64,000 nucleotides of DNA from Streptomyces sp. AM 4-1-1 (lineage in GTDB: Bacteria > Actinomycetota > Actinomycetes > Streptomycetales > Streptomycetaceae), in contig NZ_CP119145.1 of the NCBI RefSeq assembly GCF_029167625.1, positions 1,984,001 through 2,048,000 on the forward strand. Direction: 5' to 3'. Below are positions 14,161-22,983 of the stretch, piece after piece. The notes beneath the pieces are model-generated. The model saw only the letters and a list, made by a program, of their open reading frames with translations. It had not been told where the DNA came from and made no database searches. Position 1 is the stretch's first letter. Each line of letters opens with the position of its first letter. A program made the position numbers and the translations under genes.

Positions 14161-16922
14161 CTCGTCCCCCAGCCGGAGTGCGCGGTCAGCGCCTCCTCAG
14201 CGTCCTCGTGCGCTGCGTCCTCGCCCTGACCCTCGCTCTGGGATACTCCGTCACCGTGCTGGAGAGGCCGGCCGGCGCGGTGGTCATCGAGGACGACGCG
14301 GAGGCGTACCAGCAGATCGTCGAGGCGATCCGTGAGGTCGCCCGCGCGGGCGAGGTCGTGACGACCTCCATGGCGGGCCCCGCGCGGGGCAGGCCCACCG
14401 ACCTGGCCCAGCCGGGTCCGGTCCGCAGCGGCCACGCCCTCATCAGCCTCGACGCCCTCCGCATCGCCACCAACATGCCTTCGATCAGCCTGGTCATCCG
14501 CCGGTCGGACATGTACGTGCTCGGCTTCTACCAGATCGCGAACAGCCATCGCTTCTTCCATTTCGCCGACGTCGACCCGGCGTCGGTCGATTCGTCCGTC
14601 TTCGGCAATGTCACGGTGACGAACGTCAACCTCCAGTACGGAAGCCTGTACGCCCAGATGCACGGGCAGGACGTCTTCGACCAGTTCATCGCGGGAGGGG
14701 ATCTGCGGCAGGCTGTCACACAGCTCGGCTTCGCGACGGACACCTACGCGGACAGGACGGCAGCGGGGCCGTACCTCGCGAGACTGATCCTGACCCTCCT
14801 GGAAGGGGCCCGGAACAGGGAGGTGGAGGAGAACATCCACAGGGCGTTCGACAGGTCGCAGCAGTGGTACGCGTTCGACGACGAACCGTTCATCCACAAC
14901 TGGGGTGCCATGTCGGAGGCGGTCCGCAACGGGGTCCCGTACACGGTGCAACGGGGACCCGGACTTCCCACCACCTATTACCCCAGCGTCCTGAGACACA
15001 TCCTCGCCATCCTCCAGATCCCGACCGGAAGCAATCCGCTTCCGATGTGCTCCGGAGCACCGTCCGTGCAATGCCCGGCGTCCCTCGCCTCGGGAAACCG
15101 CCGTGCCCCCCGCTCCGGCCTGCCGGACTGGTCCGAGGCCGGCTACCGGGGCGGCGGCACCCTGCCCGGTCACCAGCAGTTCACCACGGACGCGGCGTGC
15201 CGCGTCACACCGGAGAAGCTGGCCGGGACGTACGGGGTGCTGCCCGGCGACGGAGTGGACGACTCGGCGGGTCTGCAGCACGCCATCGACGACATCCGCG
15301 CCAACTGCAGCGGCAAGGCGAACTTCGACGACCTCTCGCTGATCAGCATGCCCGCGGGCACCATCGACATCACGAAGCAGATCGCCGTCGACGCCGACTA
15401 CCTCGTGATCCGGGGTCAGGGCGACGAGTCGGCGAACGGCACCCGGATCGTGTTCCGTCCGGACGCCGACACCCGGTACGACACGCTGACACCCGACGGC
15501 AGCCGCTGGGACCAGGACTCGATGACCTACGGGTCGGGCGCCGACACCGGCAAGGGCGGCTGGCTCTGGCCGGGCCGGGGCCTGTTCCGGGTCCAGACCC
15601 GCGAGGTCGCCCCCCGCTACGCGGACGAGTGGGCCGCGGCCCCCGCCAACCGCAAGGATCTCTTCGAGGGGTCGGTCAACCAGCACTGGGCCTCGGGCGT
15701 GAAGGTGCGCGGCGCGGCGAACGACACCGCCTACGCGGCCAGGGAGGGCGACCGGGTCATCCACCTGGACACGAAGGCGGACATGTCCCGTTTCCCGAAG
15801 GGCAAGCACCTCTGGGTGGGAGCGGCGAACAGCCGTAAGTTCTACGAGGCGCAGGAGGCCACGGACACGAGCCGGTACGAGGACCTGCACATGCGTCAGC
15901 AGGTCTTCCGCATCACCTCGGCGGACACCGCCAACCGCACGGTCACGATCGACAAGCCCCTGGAGTTCGACCTGCCGGTCGACTCCACGTCGGACGGGTC
16001 CGCGCCGATCGGTGCCACCCCCTACACCAGCAAGGTGACTCCGCTGAAGATGGTGGTGGGCGTCGGCTTCGAGGACTTCTCGTTCACCCAGGACATGCCC
16101 GGACTCACCAAGGCGCAGGCGACCCACAACTACGGGAACCTGGCGCCCGCCGAGGCGATGCACGGCCTCGTCTTCAAGTGGGCCGCGGATTCCTGGGCCC
16201 GCGGTGTCCGCTCCGACATGACGGGTTCCCACCCGGTCGTCACGGAGGTCGCCAAGAACCTGCAGTTCGAGGGCAACCACTTCGACGGCGCGTGGAACAA
16301 GGGCAAGGGAGGCAACGGCTACTTCCGCGGCAGCCGCGTCTGGGACTCCCTGTACGCCTTCAACACCACGCGCAATCTGCGGCACTTCACCTTTCAGTGG
16401 TCGGCTTCGGGCAACGTCGTCTACGGGAACGACTTCGACTCGGACCTGAATCTGCACGGTGGCTGGGAGCGCCGCAACCTGTTCGAGAACAACACCGTGC
16501 GGGTGCCGTACGAGCACTACTCCGCGAACTGCACCGCCCGGTGCGGCGGTGAGGGCGGTGAGATCGAGGCCGGCACCTGGTACCCCATCTGGTGGGCCGC
16601 CGGCCCGAAGGCGGTGAAGTGGGCAGGCTCCTCGGGGCCGCAGAACGTCTTCCACGACAACGTCCTGACCAAGCAGCTCACCCCCGGTGGACCGTACGTC
16701 GACTACCTGCCCTACGGACGGACCACGAACGGCCCGCAGCCGGTCTACCAGTTCGGCTCCGACACCGCCGATCCGGGCCGCTTCCAGCACCTCGCACAGA
16801 ACGGTGCGCCCATCGCGGACTGGAACGGCAACGAGACGGTGGACTACACGGGGGCCGATGAGGGTGTGAACACCTCCCACACGGCGCCGACCACGTCGAT
16901 GTTCCTCAAGAGCGCCGATTGA
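14157..16922 (+). CDS. Secreted ribosome-inactivating-protein domain fused to a pectate-lyase-like beta-helix
   Basis: A 921-aa exported protein. After a signal-like segment (LLSVLVRCVLALTLALGYSV, about 13-32), residues about 45-275 form a ribosome-inactivating protein (RIP, rRNA N-glycosidase) domain. All five active-site residues known from ricin A chain are in place: Tyr120 (SDMYVLGFYQIANSHRFF), Tyr161 (LQYGSL), Glu216 and Arg219 (LTLLEGARNREVEE) and Trp249 (HNWGAMSEAV). RIPs remove one adenine from the sarcin-ricin loop of large-subunit rRNA. Residues about 335-880 resemble a right-handed beta-helix of the Pectate_lyase_3 kind (YGVLPGDGVDDSAGLQHAID, SMPAGTIDITKQI, VIRGQGDESANGT). The GTG start overlaps the stop of the second SKICH-like gene. 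The beta-helix may bind or cut a glycan and so deliver the toxin; this is inference. Confidence 0.88.
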   Translation: MTRPPAGVRGQRLLSVLVRCVLALTLALGYSVTVLERPAGAVVIEDDAEAYQQIVEAIREVARAGEVVTTSMAGPARGRPTDLAQPGPVRSGHALISLDALRIATNMPSISLVIRRSDMYVLGFYQIANSHRFFHFADVDPASVDSSVFGNVTVTNVNLQYGSLYAQMHGQDVFDQFIAGGDLRQAVTQLGFATDTYADRTAAGPYLARLILTLLEGARNREVEENIHRAFDRSQQWYAFDDEPFIHNWGAMSEAVRNGVPYTVQRGPGLPTTYYPSVLRHILAILQIPTGSNPLPMCSGAPSVQCPASLASGNRRAPRSGLPDWSEAGYRGGGTLPGHQQFTTDAACRVTPEKLAGTYGVLPGDGVDDSAGLQHAIDDIRANCSGKANFDDLSLISMPAGTIDITKQIAVDADYLVIRGQGDESANGTRIVFRPDADTRYDTLTPDGSRWDQDSMTYGSGADTGKGGWLWPGRGLFRVQTREVAPRYADEWAAAPANRKDLFEGSVNQHWASGVKVRGAANDTAYAAREGDRVIHLDTKADMSRFPKGKHLWVGAANSRKFYEAQEATDTSRYEDLHMRQQVFRITSADTANRTVTIDKPLEFDLPVDSTSDGSAPIGATPYTSKVTPLKMVVGVGFEDFSFTQDMPGLTKAQATHNYGNLAPAEAMHGLVFKWAADSWARGVRSDMTGSHPVVTEVAKNLQFEGNHFDGAWNKGKGGNGYFRGSRVWDSLYAFNTTRNLRHFTFQWSASGNVVYGNDFDSDLNLHGGWERRNLFENNTVRVPYEHYSANCTARCGGEGGEIEAGTWYPIWWAAGPKAVKWAGSSGPQNVFHDNVLTKQLTPGGPYVDYLPYGRTTNGPQPVYQFGSDTADPGRFQHLAQNGAPIADWNGNETVDYTGADEGVNTSHTAPTTSMFLKSAD

Positions 16923-16931
16923 CGGTGACGG

Positions 16932-16967
16932 GGGCGGCCCCCGGCGGTTCTCCGCCGGGGGCCGCCC
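16932..16967 (+). terminator. Very strong terminator after the RIP gene
   Basis: A perfect 16-bp stem (GGGCGGCCCCCGGCGG with its complement) closes on the tetraloop TTCT, nine bases after the stop codon. Confidence 0.85.
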
Positions 16968-17012
16968 GGACCGGTCGTTCCCCGCGCCGGTCAGCCGTCA
17001 CCGTCGGGTGAT

Positions 17013-17085
17013 CCCATTAATGGGGCGACGAGCCGGGCGCACCCTTGTTACCGTCGTCGGCATGGCATACCGCGAGATCTACTGA
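17013..17085 (+). promoter_or_regulatory. Palindrome and 7-codon leader ORF before the macrolide glycosyltransferase
   Basis: CCCATTAATGGG (17013-17024) is a perfect palindrome in an AT-rich patch. At 17062-17085 an ATG opens a seven-residue frame, MAYREIY, ending in TGA. Downstream, before the glycosyltransferase start at 17220, GCACAC and GTGTGC (with loop CCGTGC) and CGACG / CGTCG can form hairpins. The layout resembles leader-peptide attenuation used by some macrolide resistance genes, but no known stalling motif is obvious. Confidence 0.35.
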
Positions 17086-17219
17086 CGGGACACGGACGGT
17101 TCTCCGCCCGTACCGCACACCCGTGCGTGTGCGCCACGACCGGCCCCGCCGTCGTGATGCGTCGACGCACCGGCTCGTCGTGTCCTTCCCCCTGTGGATT
17201 CCGAAAAGAGTGATGTCCC

Positions 17220-18395
17220 ATGTCCCGTCGCCGTGCCCATGTCGCGATGGTCGGCATTCCCGCCGTCAGCCATGTCCTGCCGAGCCTTGAGGTGATCCGC
17301 GAGCTGGTGGCCCGCGGCCACCGGGTGACGTACGCCAACGATCCGGCGATGGCCGACCGGATCACCGCGACCGGGGCGGAGTTCGTCCCGTACACCTCGG
17401 GACTCCCCGGCACCGACAGCGAGTGGCCCGAGGACCCGATCGGGGCCATGACCGTGTTCCTCGACGACGCCGTCCGGGTCCTCCCGCAACTGCGCGCGGT
17501 GTACGAGGACGACCCCGCCGACCTCTATCTGTACGACATCGCCTCCTATGCCGCGCGCGCCCTCGCCGAGGCACAGGGCCGCCCCCTCATGCAGTTGTCC
17601 CCGACGTACGTGGCCTGGGAGGGCTACGCGGAGGAGGTCGGCGCACAGTTGTGGGAGCTGCCCGGCGCGGACGCGTACCGGGCGAAGTTCACGCGGTGGC
17701 TCGCCTCGTGCGGGGCGTCCACCACCGACATGGACGCCTTCACCGGCCGTCCGTCACGGACCCTGGCACTGATCCCGAAGGCCATGCAGCCGCACGCGGA
17801 ACGGGTCGACACCGGCACGGTGACGTTCGTCGGACCCTGCTCGGACGGGCGCGTGGAACAGGGCGTCTGGACGCGTCCCGCCGGCGCCGGGAAGGTGCTG
17901 CTGATCTCGCTGGGGTCGGCGTTCACCCGCCGGCCGGAGTTCTACCGGCAGTGCCTCGCGGCGTACGGCGAGCTGCCCGGCTGGCACGTCGTCCTCCAGA
18001 TCGGGAAGTACACGGACCCGGCGGACCTCGGACCCGTACCGCCCAACGTCGAGGTGCACCCGTGGGTGCCGCAGCTGGCGATCCTGGAACAGGCGGACGC
18101 GTTCGTCACCCATGCGGGGATGGGCGGGAGCAGCGAGGGGCTGCTCACCGGGGTGCCGATGATCGCCGTGCCGCAGGCGGTCGATCAGTTCACCAACGCG
18201 GACCGGCTCGTCGAGCTGGGCGTGGCCCGTCGTGTGGACACCGAGGACGCCACGGCGGCCGTTCTGCGCTCCGCCCTGACCGAACTCGTCGACGACCCCG
18301 AGGTCGCCCGGCGTTCGGCGGCGCTCCGCGCGGACGCGCTCGCGGAGGGCGGGACCGCGCGGGCCGCCGACCTGATCGAGGAGGAGCTGGGCTGA
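17220..18395 (+). CDS. mgt: Macrolide-type UDP-glycosyltransferase (MGT family)
   Basis: A 391-aa GT1-family enzyme closely resembling the macrolide-inactivating glycosyltransferases OleD/OleI and MgtA. It keeps PSLEVIRELVARGHRVTYA near the N-terminus, TLALIPKAMQPHAERVD, VLLISLGSAFTRRPEFYRQC, and the donor-binding segment EVHPWVPQLAILEQAD with VTHAGMGGSSEGL. Such enzymes use UDP-glucose to glucosylate the desosamine 2'-OH of macrolides, or flavonoid-like acceptors, in the cytosol, giving resistance. The usual active-site His near residue 20 in OleD (AAHGHVNPS) reads AVSHVLPS here, so the His survives in a slightly changed context. It stands alone with an unusual leader. Substrate range is not decidable from sequence. 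Confidence 0.9.
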   Translation: MSRRRAHVAMVGIPAVSHVLPSLEVIRELVARGHRVTYANDPAMADRITATGAEFVPYTSGLPGTDSEWPEDPIGAMTVFLDDAVRVLPQLRAVYEDDPADLYLYDIASYAARALAEAQGRPLMQLSPTYVAWEGYAEEVGAQLWELPGADAYRAKFTRWLASCGASTTDMDAFTGRPSRTLALIPKAMQPHAERVDTGTVTFVGPCSDGRVEQGVWTRPAGAGKVLLISLGSAFTRRPEFYRQCLAAYGELPGWHVVLQIGKYTDPADLGPVPPNVEVHPWVPQLAILEQADAFVTHAGMGGSSEGLLTGVPMIAVPQAVDQFTNADRLVELGVARRVDTEDATAAVLRSALTELVDDPEVARRSAALRADALAEGGTARAADLIEEELG

Positions 18396-18426
18396 CACGG
18401 GGCCGGCGGTCCCGCCCGGCCGGGTC

Positions 18427-18891
18427 TCAGCCGCGAGGAGCGAGCGCGAACTCCAGCAGCGGCAGCATCCGCCCCGGGATCGAACCGGACGCGGTCTCGC
18501 CGATCCGGACGGCGCCCATCGCCAGGTAGAACGGCTCGGCGTTCGGGTCGGCGTCGATCGCCAGGCGGGTGAATCCGAGGCGGCGGGCCTCGGCCGTGGT
18601 GCGGTCGAACAGCAGTCGGCCGATCCCCCGGCCCATCGCGTCGGGTTCGACGAACATCATGCCGAGGACGCCCCGTGGCGGGGCGTCCTCCAGGGTGGTG
18701 AAACCCAGGAGGCGCCCGGCGTCCTCGGCGACCAGCGCGCGCCGGCGCGCCACCTCGGACGGGCGGACCGTCAGCTCCTCCCGGCAGGAGGCGAGGAACG
18801 TTTCGTCGTAGTCCCAGTACGCCTTCGAGCGCAGGGCCAGCTCCGTCAGCGCGCCCGCCTCCTCCGGCCGCGCCGCCCTCACGTCCACCAC
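18427..18891 (-). CDS. GNAT-family N-acetyltransferase
   Basis: A 154-aa acetyl-CoA-dependent transferase. The acetyl-CoA pyrophosphate-binding loop reads PDAMGRGIGRLLFD (about residues 90-103), preceded by the beta-4 strand VLGMMFVEP and followed by LGFTRLAIDADPNAEPFYLAMG, typical of the family. It starts at GTG 18891. It is convergent with the glycosyltransferase, 30 bp away, and nothing in its surroundings points to the acceptor. Confidence 0.88.
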   Translation of the reverse strand: MVDVRAARPEEAGALTELALRSKAYWDYDETFLASCREELTVRPSEVARRRALVAEDAGRLLGFTTLEDAPPRGVLGMMFVEPDAMGRGIGRLLFDRTTAEARRLGFTRLAIDADPNAEPFYLAMGAVRIGETASGSIPGRMLPLLEFALAPRG

Positions 18892-18945
18892 GTCCGTGCC
18901 CCTTTCCGGGCCCGGTTGTCAGACCCGTCGGTCATGCTGCACCAC

Positions 18946-19182
18946 ATGAACGGCACGCGCCCGTGGATTCTGATCGACGACGCCCGCGCCCAGGTCACGG
19001 ACCCGGCGGACGCCGCGGCCGCGACCGCCCATGCCTCCGCCCTGCTCGCCGCAGGTCGGGTCGGGACCTACGGGCCGGGTCGCCGGGGCCCCGGGAGAAG
19101 GGGACGTCCGGCAGCCCGTACCGCGGGTGGCGGGCGCCGGTGCGTCAGTCGAAGACCGGGCCCTGGGTGCGGGTCCGCTTGA
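18946..19182 (+). CDS. Doubtful 78-aa ORF
   Basis: The first 45 codons (MNGTRPWILIDDARAQVTDP and on) have a protein-like composition, but the rest turns into Gly/Arg-rich low-complexity sequence and overlaps the end of the convergent nitroreductase gene. No ribosome binding site precedes the ATG. It may be the truncated front of a lost gene whose tail was replaced. No family was recognised. Confidence 0.2.
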   Translation: MNGTRPWILIDDARAQVTDPADAAAATAHASALLAAGRVGTYGPGRRGPGRRGRPAARTAGGGRRCVSRRPGPGCGSA

Positions 19183-19792
19183 TCTCGTAGAAGCCGGGGA
19201 TCGACGCCACCAGCAGGGTGCCGTCCCACAGCCTCGCCGCTTCCTCGCCCTTGGGGGCGGGGGTGACGACCGGGCCGAAGAAGGCGATCTGCTCGCCGTC
19301 CGCGCCGGGCACCGCGATGACCGGTGTGCCGACATCCTGGCCGACCTTGTCGATGCCCTCCTGGTGGGAGGCGCGCAGCTCGGTGTCGTACGTGTCGGAG
19401 TCGGCGTACTCCAGCAGGTCGGCGGGGAGTCCGGCCTCCATCAGGGCCGCCGCGACGGCCTCACGGGTCGGTCCCTGGCCCTCGTTGTGGAAGCGGGTGC
19501 CGAGCGCGGTGTAGAGGGGGCCGACGACGGCGTCGCCGTGCTTCTGCTGGGCGGCGACGACGACCCGGACCGGGGCCCAGGCCCGCTCCAGGAGGTCGCG
19601 GTAGCCCTCGGGCAGTTCGTCGATCTTGTCCTCGTTGAGGACGGCGAGGCTCATGACGTGCCAGCGGACCTCGACATCGCGGACCTTCTCCACCTCCAGC
19701 ATCCAGCGGGAGGTCATCCAGGCCCAGGGGCAGGTCGGGTCGAACCAGAAGTCGACGGGGGTCCTGCCGTTCGCCGTGCTGTTGTCGGTCAT
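19145..19792 (-). CDS. DsbA-fold mycothiol-type nitroreductase (Rv2466c-like)
   Basis: A 215-aa thioredoxin-fold protein of the DsbA/Rv2466c group, cytosolic enzymes that use mycothiol to reduce nitro compounds or disulphides. The active site reads FDPTCPWAW, so the nucleophilic Cys (about residue 21) is kept but the second Cys of a CPWC motif is replaced by Ala. The cis-Pro loop is GTPVIAVPG. The ATG at 19792 has GGAGAGAC directly upstream. It is divergent from pepN. With one cysteine it must rely on mycothiol rather than on an internal disulphide. Confidence 0.88.
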   Translation of the reverse strand: MTDNSTANGRTPVDFWFDPTCPWAWMTSRWMLEVEKVRDVEVRWHVMSLAVLNEDKIDELPEGYRDLLERAWAPVRVVVAAQQKHGDAVVGPLYTALGTRFHNEGQGPTREAVAAALMEAGLPADLLEYADSDTYDTELRASHQEGIDKVGQDVGTPVIAVPGADGEQIAFFGPVVTPAPKGEEAARLWDGTLLVASIPGFYEIKRTRTQGPVFD

Positions 19793-19958
19793 GTCTCTCC
19801 TCGGACGGGCATCGTGGACATCGGTCGCGTCGGGGGGCGCGTCGGGCGCGTTCCTCACGCGCAACGTCACCGGTGCGGCACGCCATTCCCGCGTGCCCGG
19901 CGTCCGAGCCACATGCGAGGATCAAACGTATTCGAACGTGACACAAAGGAGTGCACCC

Positions 19959-22574
19959 GTGCCCGGAGAGAACCTGTCCCGCGACGAGGCCCATGAGCGG
20001 GCCGAGCTGCTGACCGTCGACGGATACGAGGTCTCTCTCGACCTGCGTTCCGCGGTCGGTGAGCCCGAAGCGGGCACCGTCGGCGACGGTCCGCGTACCT
20101 TCCGCTCGGTGACGACGATCCGGTTCCGTTCGGCGCGCGCCGGCGCGTCGACGTTCGCGGATCTGCTGGCGCCGAGCGTGACGTCGGTGACGCTGAACGG
20201 CGACGCGCTCGACCCGGCGGCCGTCTTCGACGGCACGCGGGTGGCGCTGGACGGCCTGGTCGAGGGTGACAACGTCCTGGTGGTCGACGCGCGGTGCGCG
20301 TACAGCAGGACCGGTGAGGGGATGCACCGGTTCGTCGACCCCGAGGACGGCGAGGTCTATCTGTACACGCAGTACGAGCCCGCCGACGCCCGCCGCGTCT
20401 TCGTCAACTTCGAGCAGCCCGATCTGAAGGCCCCGTACCGCTTCGAGGTGACGGCGCCGCAGGGGTGGACGGTCTGGAGCAACGGGGCGGTCGAGGGGCG
20501 GGAGGGCGACGTCTGGCGGTTCGCGGAGACCAAGCCGATCTCGACGTACATCACGGCGGTCGTGGCGGGCCCGTACCACCACGTGACCGACCTCTACAAG
20601 CGGACCTTCGACGACGGCACCGAGCTGGAGATCCCGCTGGGCGCGATGTGCCGCAAGGGGCTGGCTCGGCACTTCGACGCCGACGACATCTTCCTCGTCA
20701 CCAAGCAGGGCCTGGACTTCTTCCACGACAACTTCGACTACCCGTACCCGTTCGGGAAGTACGACCAGGCGTTCGTGCCGGAGTACAACCTCGGCGCGAT
20801 GGAGAACCCGGGGTGCGTGACGTTCCGCGAGGAGTACATCTTCCGGGGGAACGTGACGTCGTCGTCGTACGAGAGCCGCGCCAACGTCATCCTGCACGAG
20901 ATGGCGCACATGTGGTTCGGCGACCTGGTCACCATGCGGTGGTGGGACGACCTGTGGCTGAAGGAGTCGTTCGCCGACTTCATGGGGTCGTTCTCGATGG
21001 TGGAGGCGACCCGCTTCACCAACGGCTGGATCACCTTCGCCAACAACCGCAAGGCGTGGGCGTACCGCGCCGACCAGCTGCCGTCCACGCACCCGGTCAC
21101 GGCCGACATCCGTGACCTGGAGGACGCCAAGCTGAACTTCGACGGCATCACGTACGCCAAGGGCGCGTCGGTGCTGAAGCAGCTCGTGGCGTACGTCGGC
21201 CGGGACGCGTTCCTGGAGGGTGCCCGGCGTTACTTCAAGCAGCACGCGTACGGCAACACACGTCTGGGTGACCTGCTGTCGGTGCTGGCCGAGACGTCCG
21301 GGCGGGACATGACCGCCTGGTCGCGGTCCTGGCTGGAGACGGCGGGCGTCAACTCGCTGACGCCGGTCGCGACGTACGACGCGGCGGGCCGGCTCACCGA
21401 GCTGGCGATCACGCAGGAGGCCCCCGACAGTCATCCGGAGCTGCGTCCGCACCGGGTGGCGGTCGGGCTGTACCGGCGCGAGCCGGACGGCGACCTGGTG
21501 CGTTACGCCCGCGCCGAGGTGGACGTGGCCGGGCCGCACACGGTGGTCGGGGAGCTGGCGGGGGCGGAGCGGCCCGAGCTGATCCTCGTCAACGACGACG
21601 ACCTGACGTACTGCAAGGTCCGCTTCGACGAGGTGTCGCTGGCGACCCTGCGCGCGCACCTCGGTGATCTCACGGACCCGCTGGCGCGGGCGCTGTGCTG
21701 GTCGGCGCTGTGGAACATGACGCGGGACGGGCTGATGCCGGCCCGGGACTTCGTCTCGCTGGTGCTGGCCTTCGCGGGCCGGGAGACGGACATCGGTGTG
21801 CTCCAGATGCTGCACGCGTGGACCCGGTCCGCGCTCACGCACTACGCGGCGCCCGAGTGGCGCGCGGAGGGCGGCCGTGCCCTGGCCGAGGGCGCGCTGC
21901 GGGAGCTGCGGCTCGCCCCGCCGGGCAGCCAGGACCAGCTGAGCTGGGCGCGGTTCTTCGCGTCGGTCGCGGCTTCGGACGCGGACGTCCAGCTGTTGAC
22001 GGGGCTGCTCGACGGCACCGCGCGCATCGACGGCCTGGAGGTCGACCAGGAGCTGCGGTGGGCGTTCCTGGCGCGGCTCGCGGCGCACGGATCGGCCGGT
22101 GAGGCGGCGATCGACGCCGAGCTGGCCCGGGACGACACGGCGTCCGGCAAGCGGCACCAGGTGCGCTGCCTGGCGTCGCGCCCCTCGGCCGACGTGAAGG
22201 CACGGGCGTGGGCGGACGTCGTGGAGTCGGACGCGCTGTCCAACGCGCTGGTGGAGGCGACGATCACGGGCTTCGTCCAGCCGTCGCAGCGGGAGCTGCT
22301 GGCGCCGTACGCGGCCCGGTACTTCGAGGTGATCGAGCGGGTGTGGGCCGATCGGTCGATCCAGATCGGCATGGACGTGGTGCGGGGGCTGTTCCCGGGG
22401 CTCCAGGACGATCCGGAGACGCTGGCGGCCACGGACAAGTGGCTGACGGCGCACCAGGACGCGGCGCCGGCGCTGCGTCGACTGGTCCTGGAGGCGCGTG
22501 ACGATCTGGCCCGCGGGCTGCGCGCCCAGGCGGTCGACACGATGGCGGGCGAGGCGGCGTTGACGGGGGCGTGA
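19959..22574 (+). CDS. pepN: Aminopeptidase N (M1 family), first copy
   Basis: An 871-aa zinc aminopeptidase that removes N-terminal residues from peptides in the cytosol. The zinc site is H313-E-M-A-H317 plus Glu336 (LKESFADF), and the exopeptidase motif GAMENPG precedes it. The C-terminal half is the ERAP1_C-like helical domain. The GTG at 19959 is preferred because AAAGGAG lies seven bases upstream, which discards a longer in-frame extension. A related enzyme is encoded at 36020-38590. Tandem 31-bp repeats begin about 60 bp after its stop. Confidence 0.93.
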   Translation: MPGENLSRDEAHERAELLTVDGYEVSLDLRSAVGEPEAGTVGDGPRTFRSVTTIRFRSARAGASTFADLLAPSVTSVTLNGDALDPAAVFDGTRVALDGLVEGDNVLVVDARCAYSRTGEGMHRFVDPEDGEVYLYTQYEPADARRVFVNFEQPDLKAPYRFEVTAPQGWTVWSNGAVEGREGDVWRFAETKPISTYITAVVAGPYHHVTDLYKRTFDDGTELEIPLGAMCRKGLARHFDADDIFLVTKQGLDFFHDNFDYPYPFGKYDQAFVPEYNLGAMENPGCVTFREEYIFRGNVTSSSYESRANVILHEMAHMWFGDLVTMRWWDDLWLKESFADFMGSFSMVEATRFTNGWITFANNRKAWAYRADQLPSTHPVTADIRDLEDAKLNFDGITYAKGASVLKQLVAYVGRDAFLEGARRYFKQHAYGNTRLGDLLSVLAETSGRDMTAWSRSWLETAGVNSLTPVATYDAAGRLTELAITQEAPDSHPELRPHRVAVGLYRREPDGDLVRYARAEVDVAGPHTVVGELAGAERPELILVNDDDLTYCKVRFDEVSLATLRAHLGDLTDPLARALCWSALWNMTRDGLMPARDFVSLVLAFAGRETDIGVLQMLHAWTRSALTHYAAPEWRAEGGRALAEGALRELRLAPPGSQDQLSWARFFASVAASDADVQLLTGLLDGTARIDGLEVDQELRWAFLARLAAHGSAGEAAIDAELARDDTASGKRHQVRCLASRPSADVKARAWADVVESDALSNALVEATITGFVQPSQRELLAPYAARYFEVIERVWADRSIQIGMDVVRGLFPGLQDDPETLAATDKWLTAHQDAAPALRRLVLEARDDLARGLRAQAVDTMAGEAALTGA

Positions 22575-22635
22575 GGGGCGCGCGTCGCCGGTGACGGGGG
22601 CGTGAGGGGCGCGTCGGGGGCGAACGGGGCGTCGT

Positions 22636-22728
22636 GGGACGCGCGCGTCAGCGGTGCACAGGGCGTGGGACGCGCGCGTCGGGGGTGTACAGGGCGTGGG
22701 ACGCGCGCGTCGGGGGTGTACAGGGCGT
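22636..22728. repeat. Three tandem copies of a 31-bp repeat
   Basis: Units 22636-22666, 22667-22697 and 22698-22728 each start GGGACGCGCGCGTC and end GTACAGGGCGT (GCACAGGGCGT in the first). The last two are identical. Degenerate relatives extend to both sides (about 22575-22745). It follows pepN in a non-coding stretch. Confidence 0.85.
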
Positions 22729-22983
22729 ACAGCGCGCGTCAGCAGGTCTGAGCTGACGGAAACCCGGCGGGACGCGCCTGACGGCGGGACGGCGGGCGCC
22801 CGTTGCGGCGTCGGCCGTCCCGGCGGTCGGCGGGCGGATCGGGGCGGGTGGGGACGGGCGGGACAGAACGGGTGGGACGGGCGGGGAACGACTCTCGGCG
22901 GGGTTCTCTCCGCCGAGCCGTACCGGTCCGTGCTCGCGGCCCCGCTCCGGTACGGCTCGGCGGTCGTCGGCGGTCCCGTGGCG
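22729..22983 (-). terminator. Non-coding region ending in a 17-bp hairpin
   Basis: CCGCCGAGCCGTACCGG (22910-22926) pairs perfectly with its complement at 22947-22963 across a 20-base loop, 20 bp past the stop of the minus-strand monooxygenase genes. The rest of this stretch holds no supported gene. Confidence 0.7.

Noticed and set aside
14088..16880. 930-codon minus-strand open frame opposite the RIP/beta-helix gene
   Set aside because: Val/Arg/Gly-rich antisense shadow; codon bias and motifs support only the + strand.
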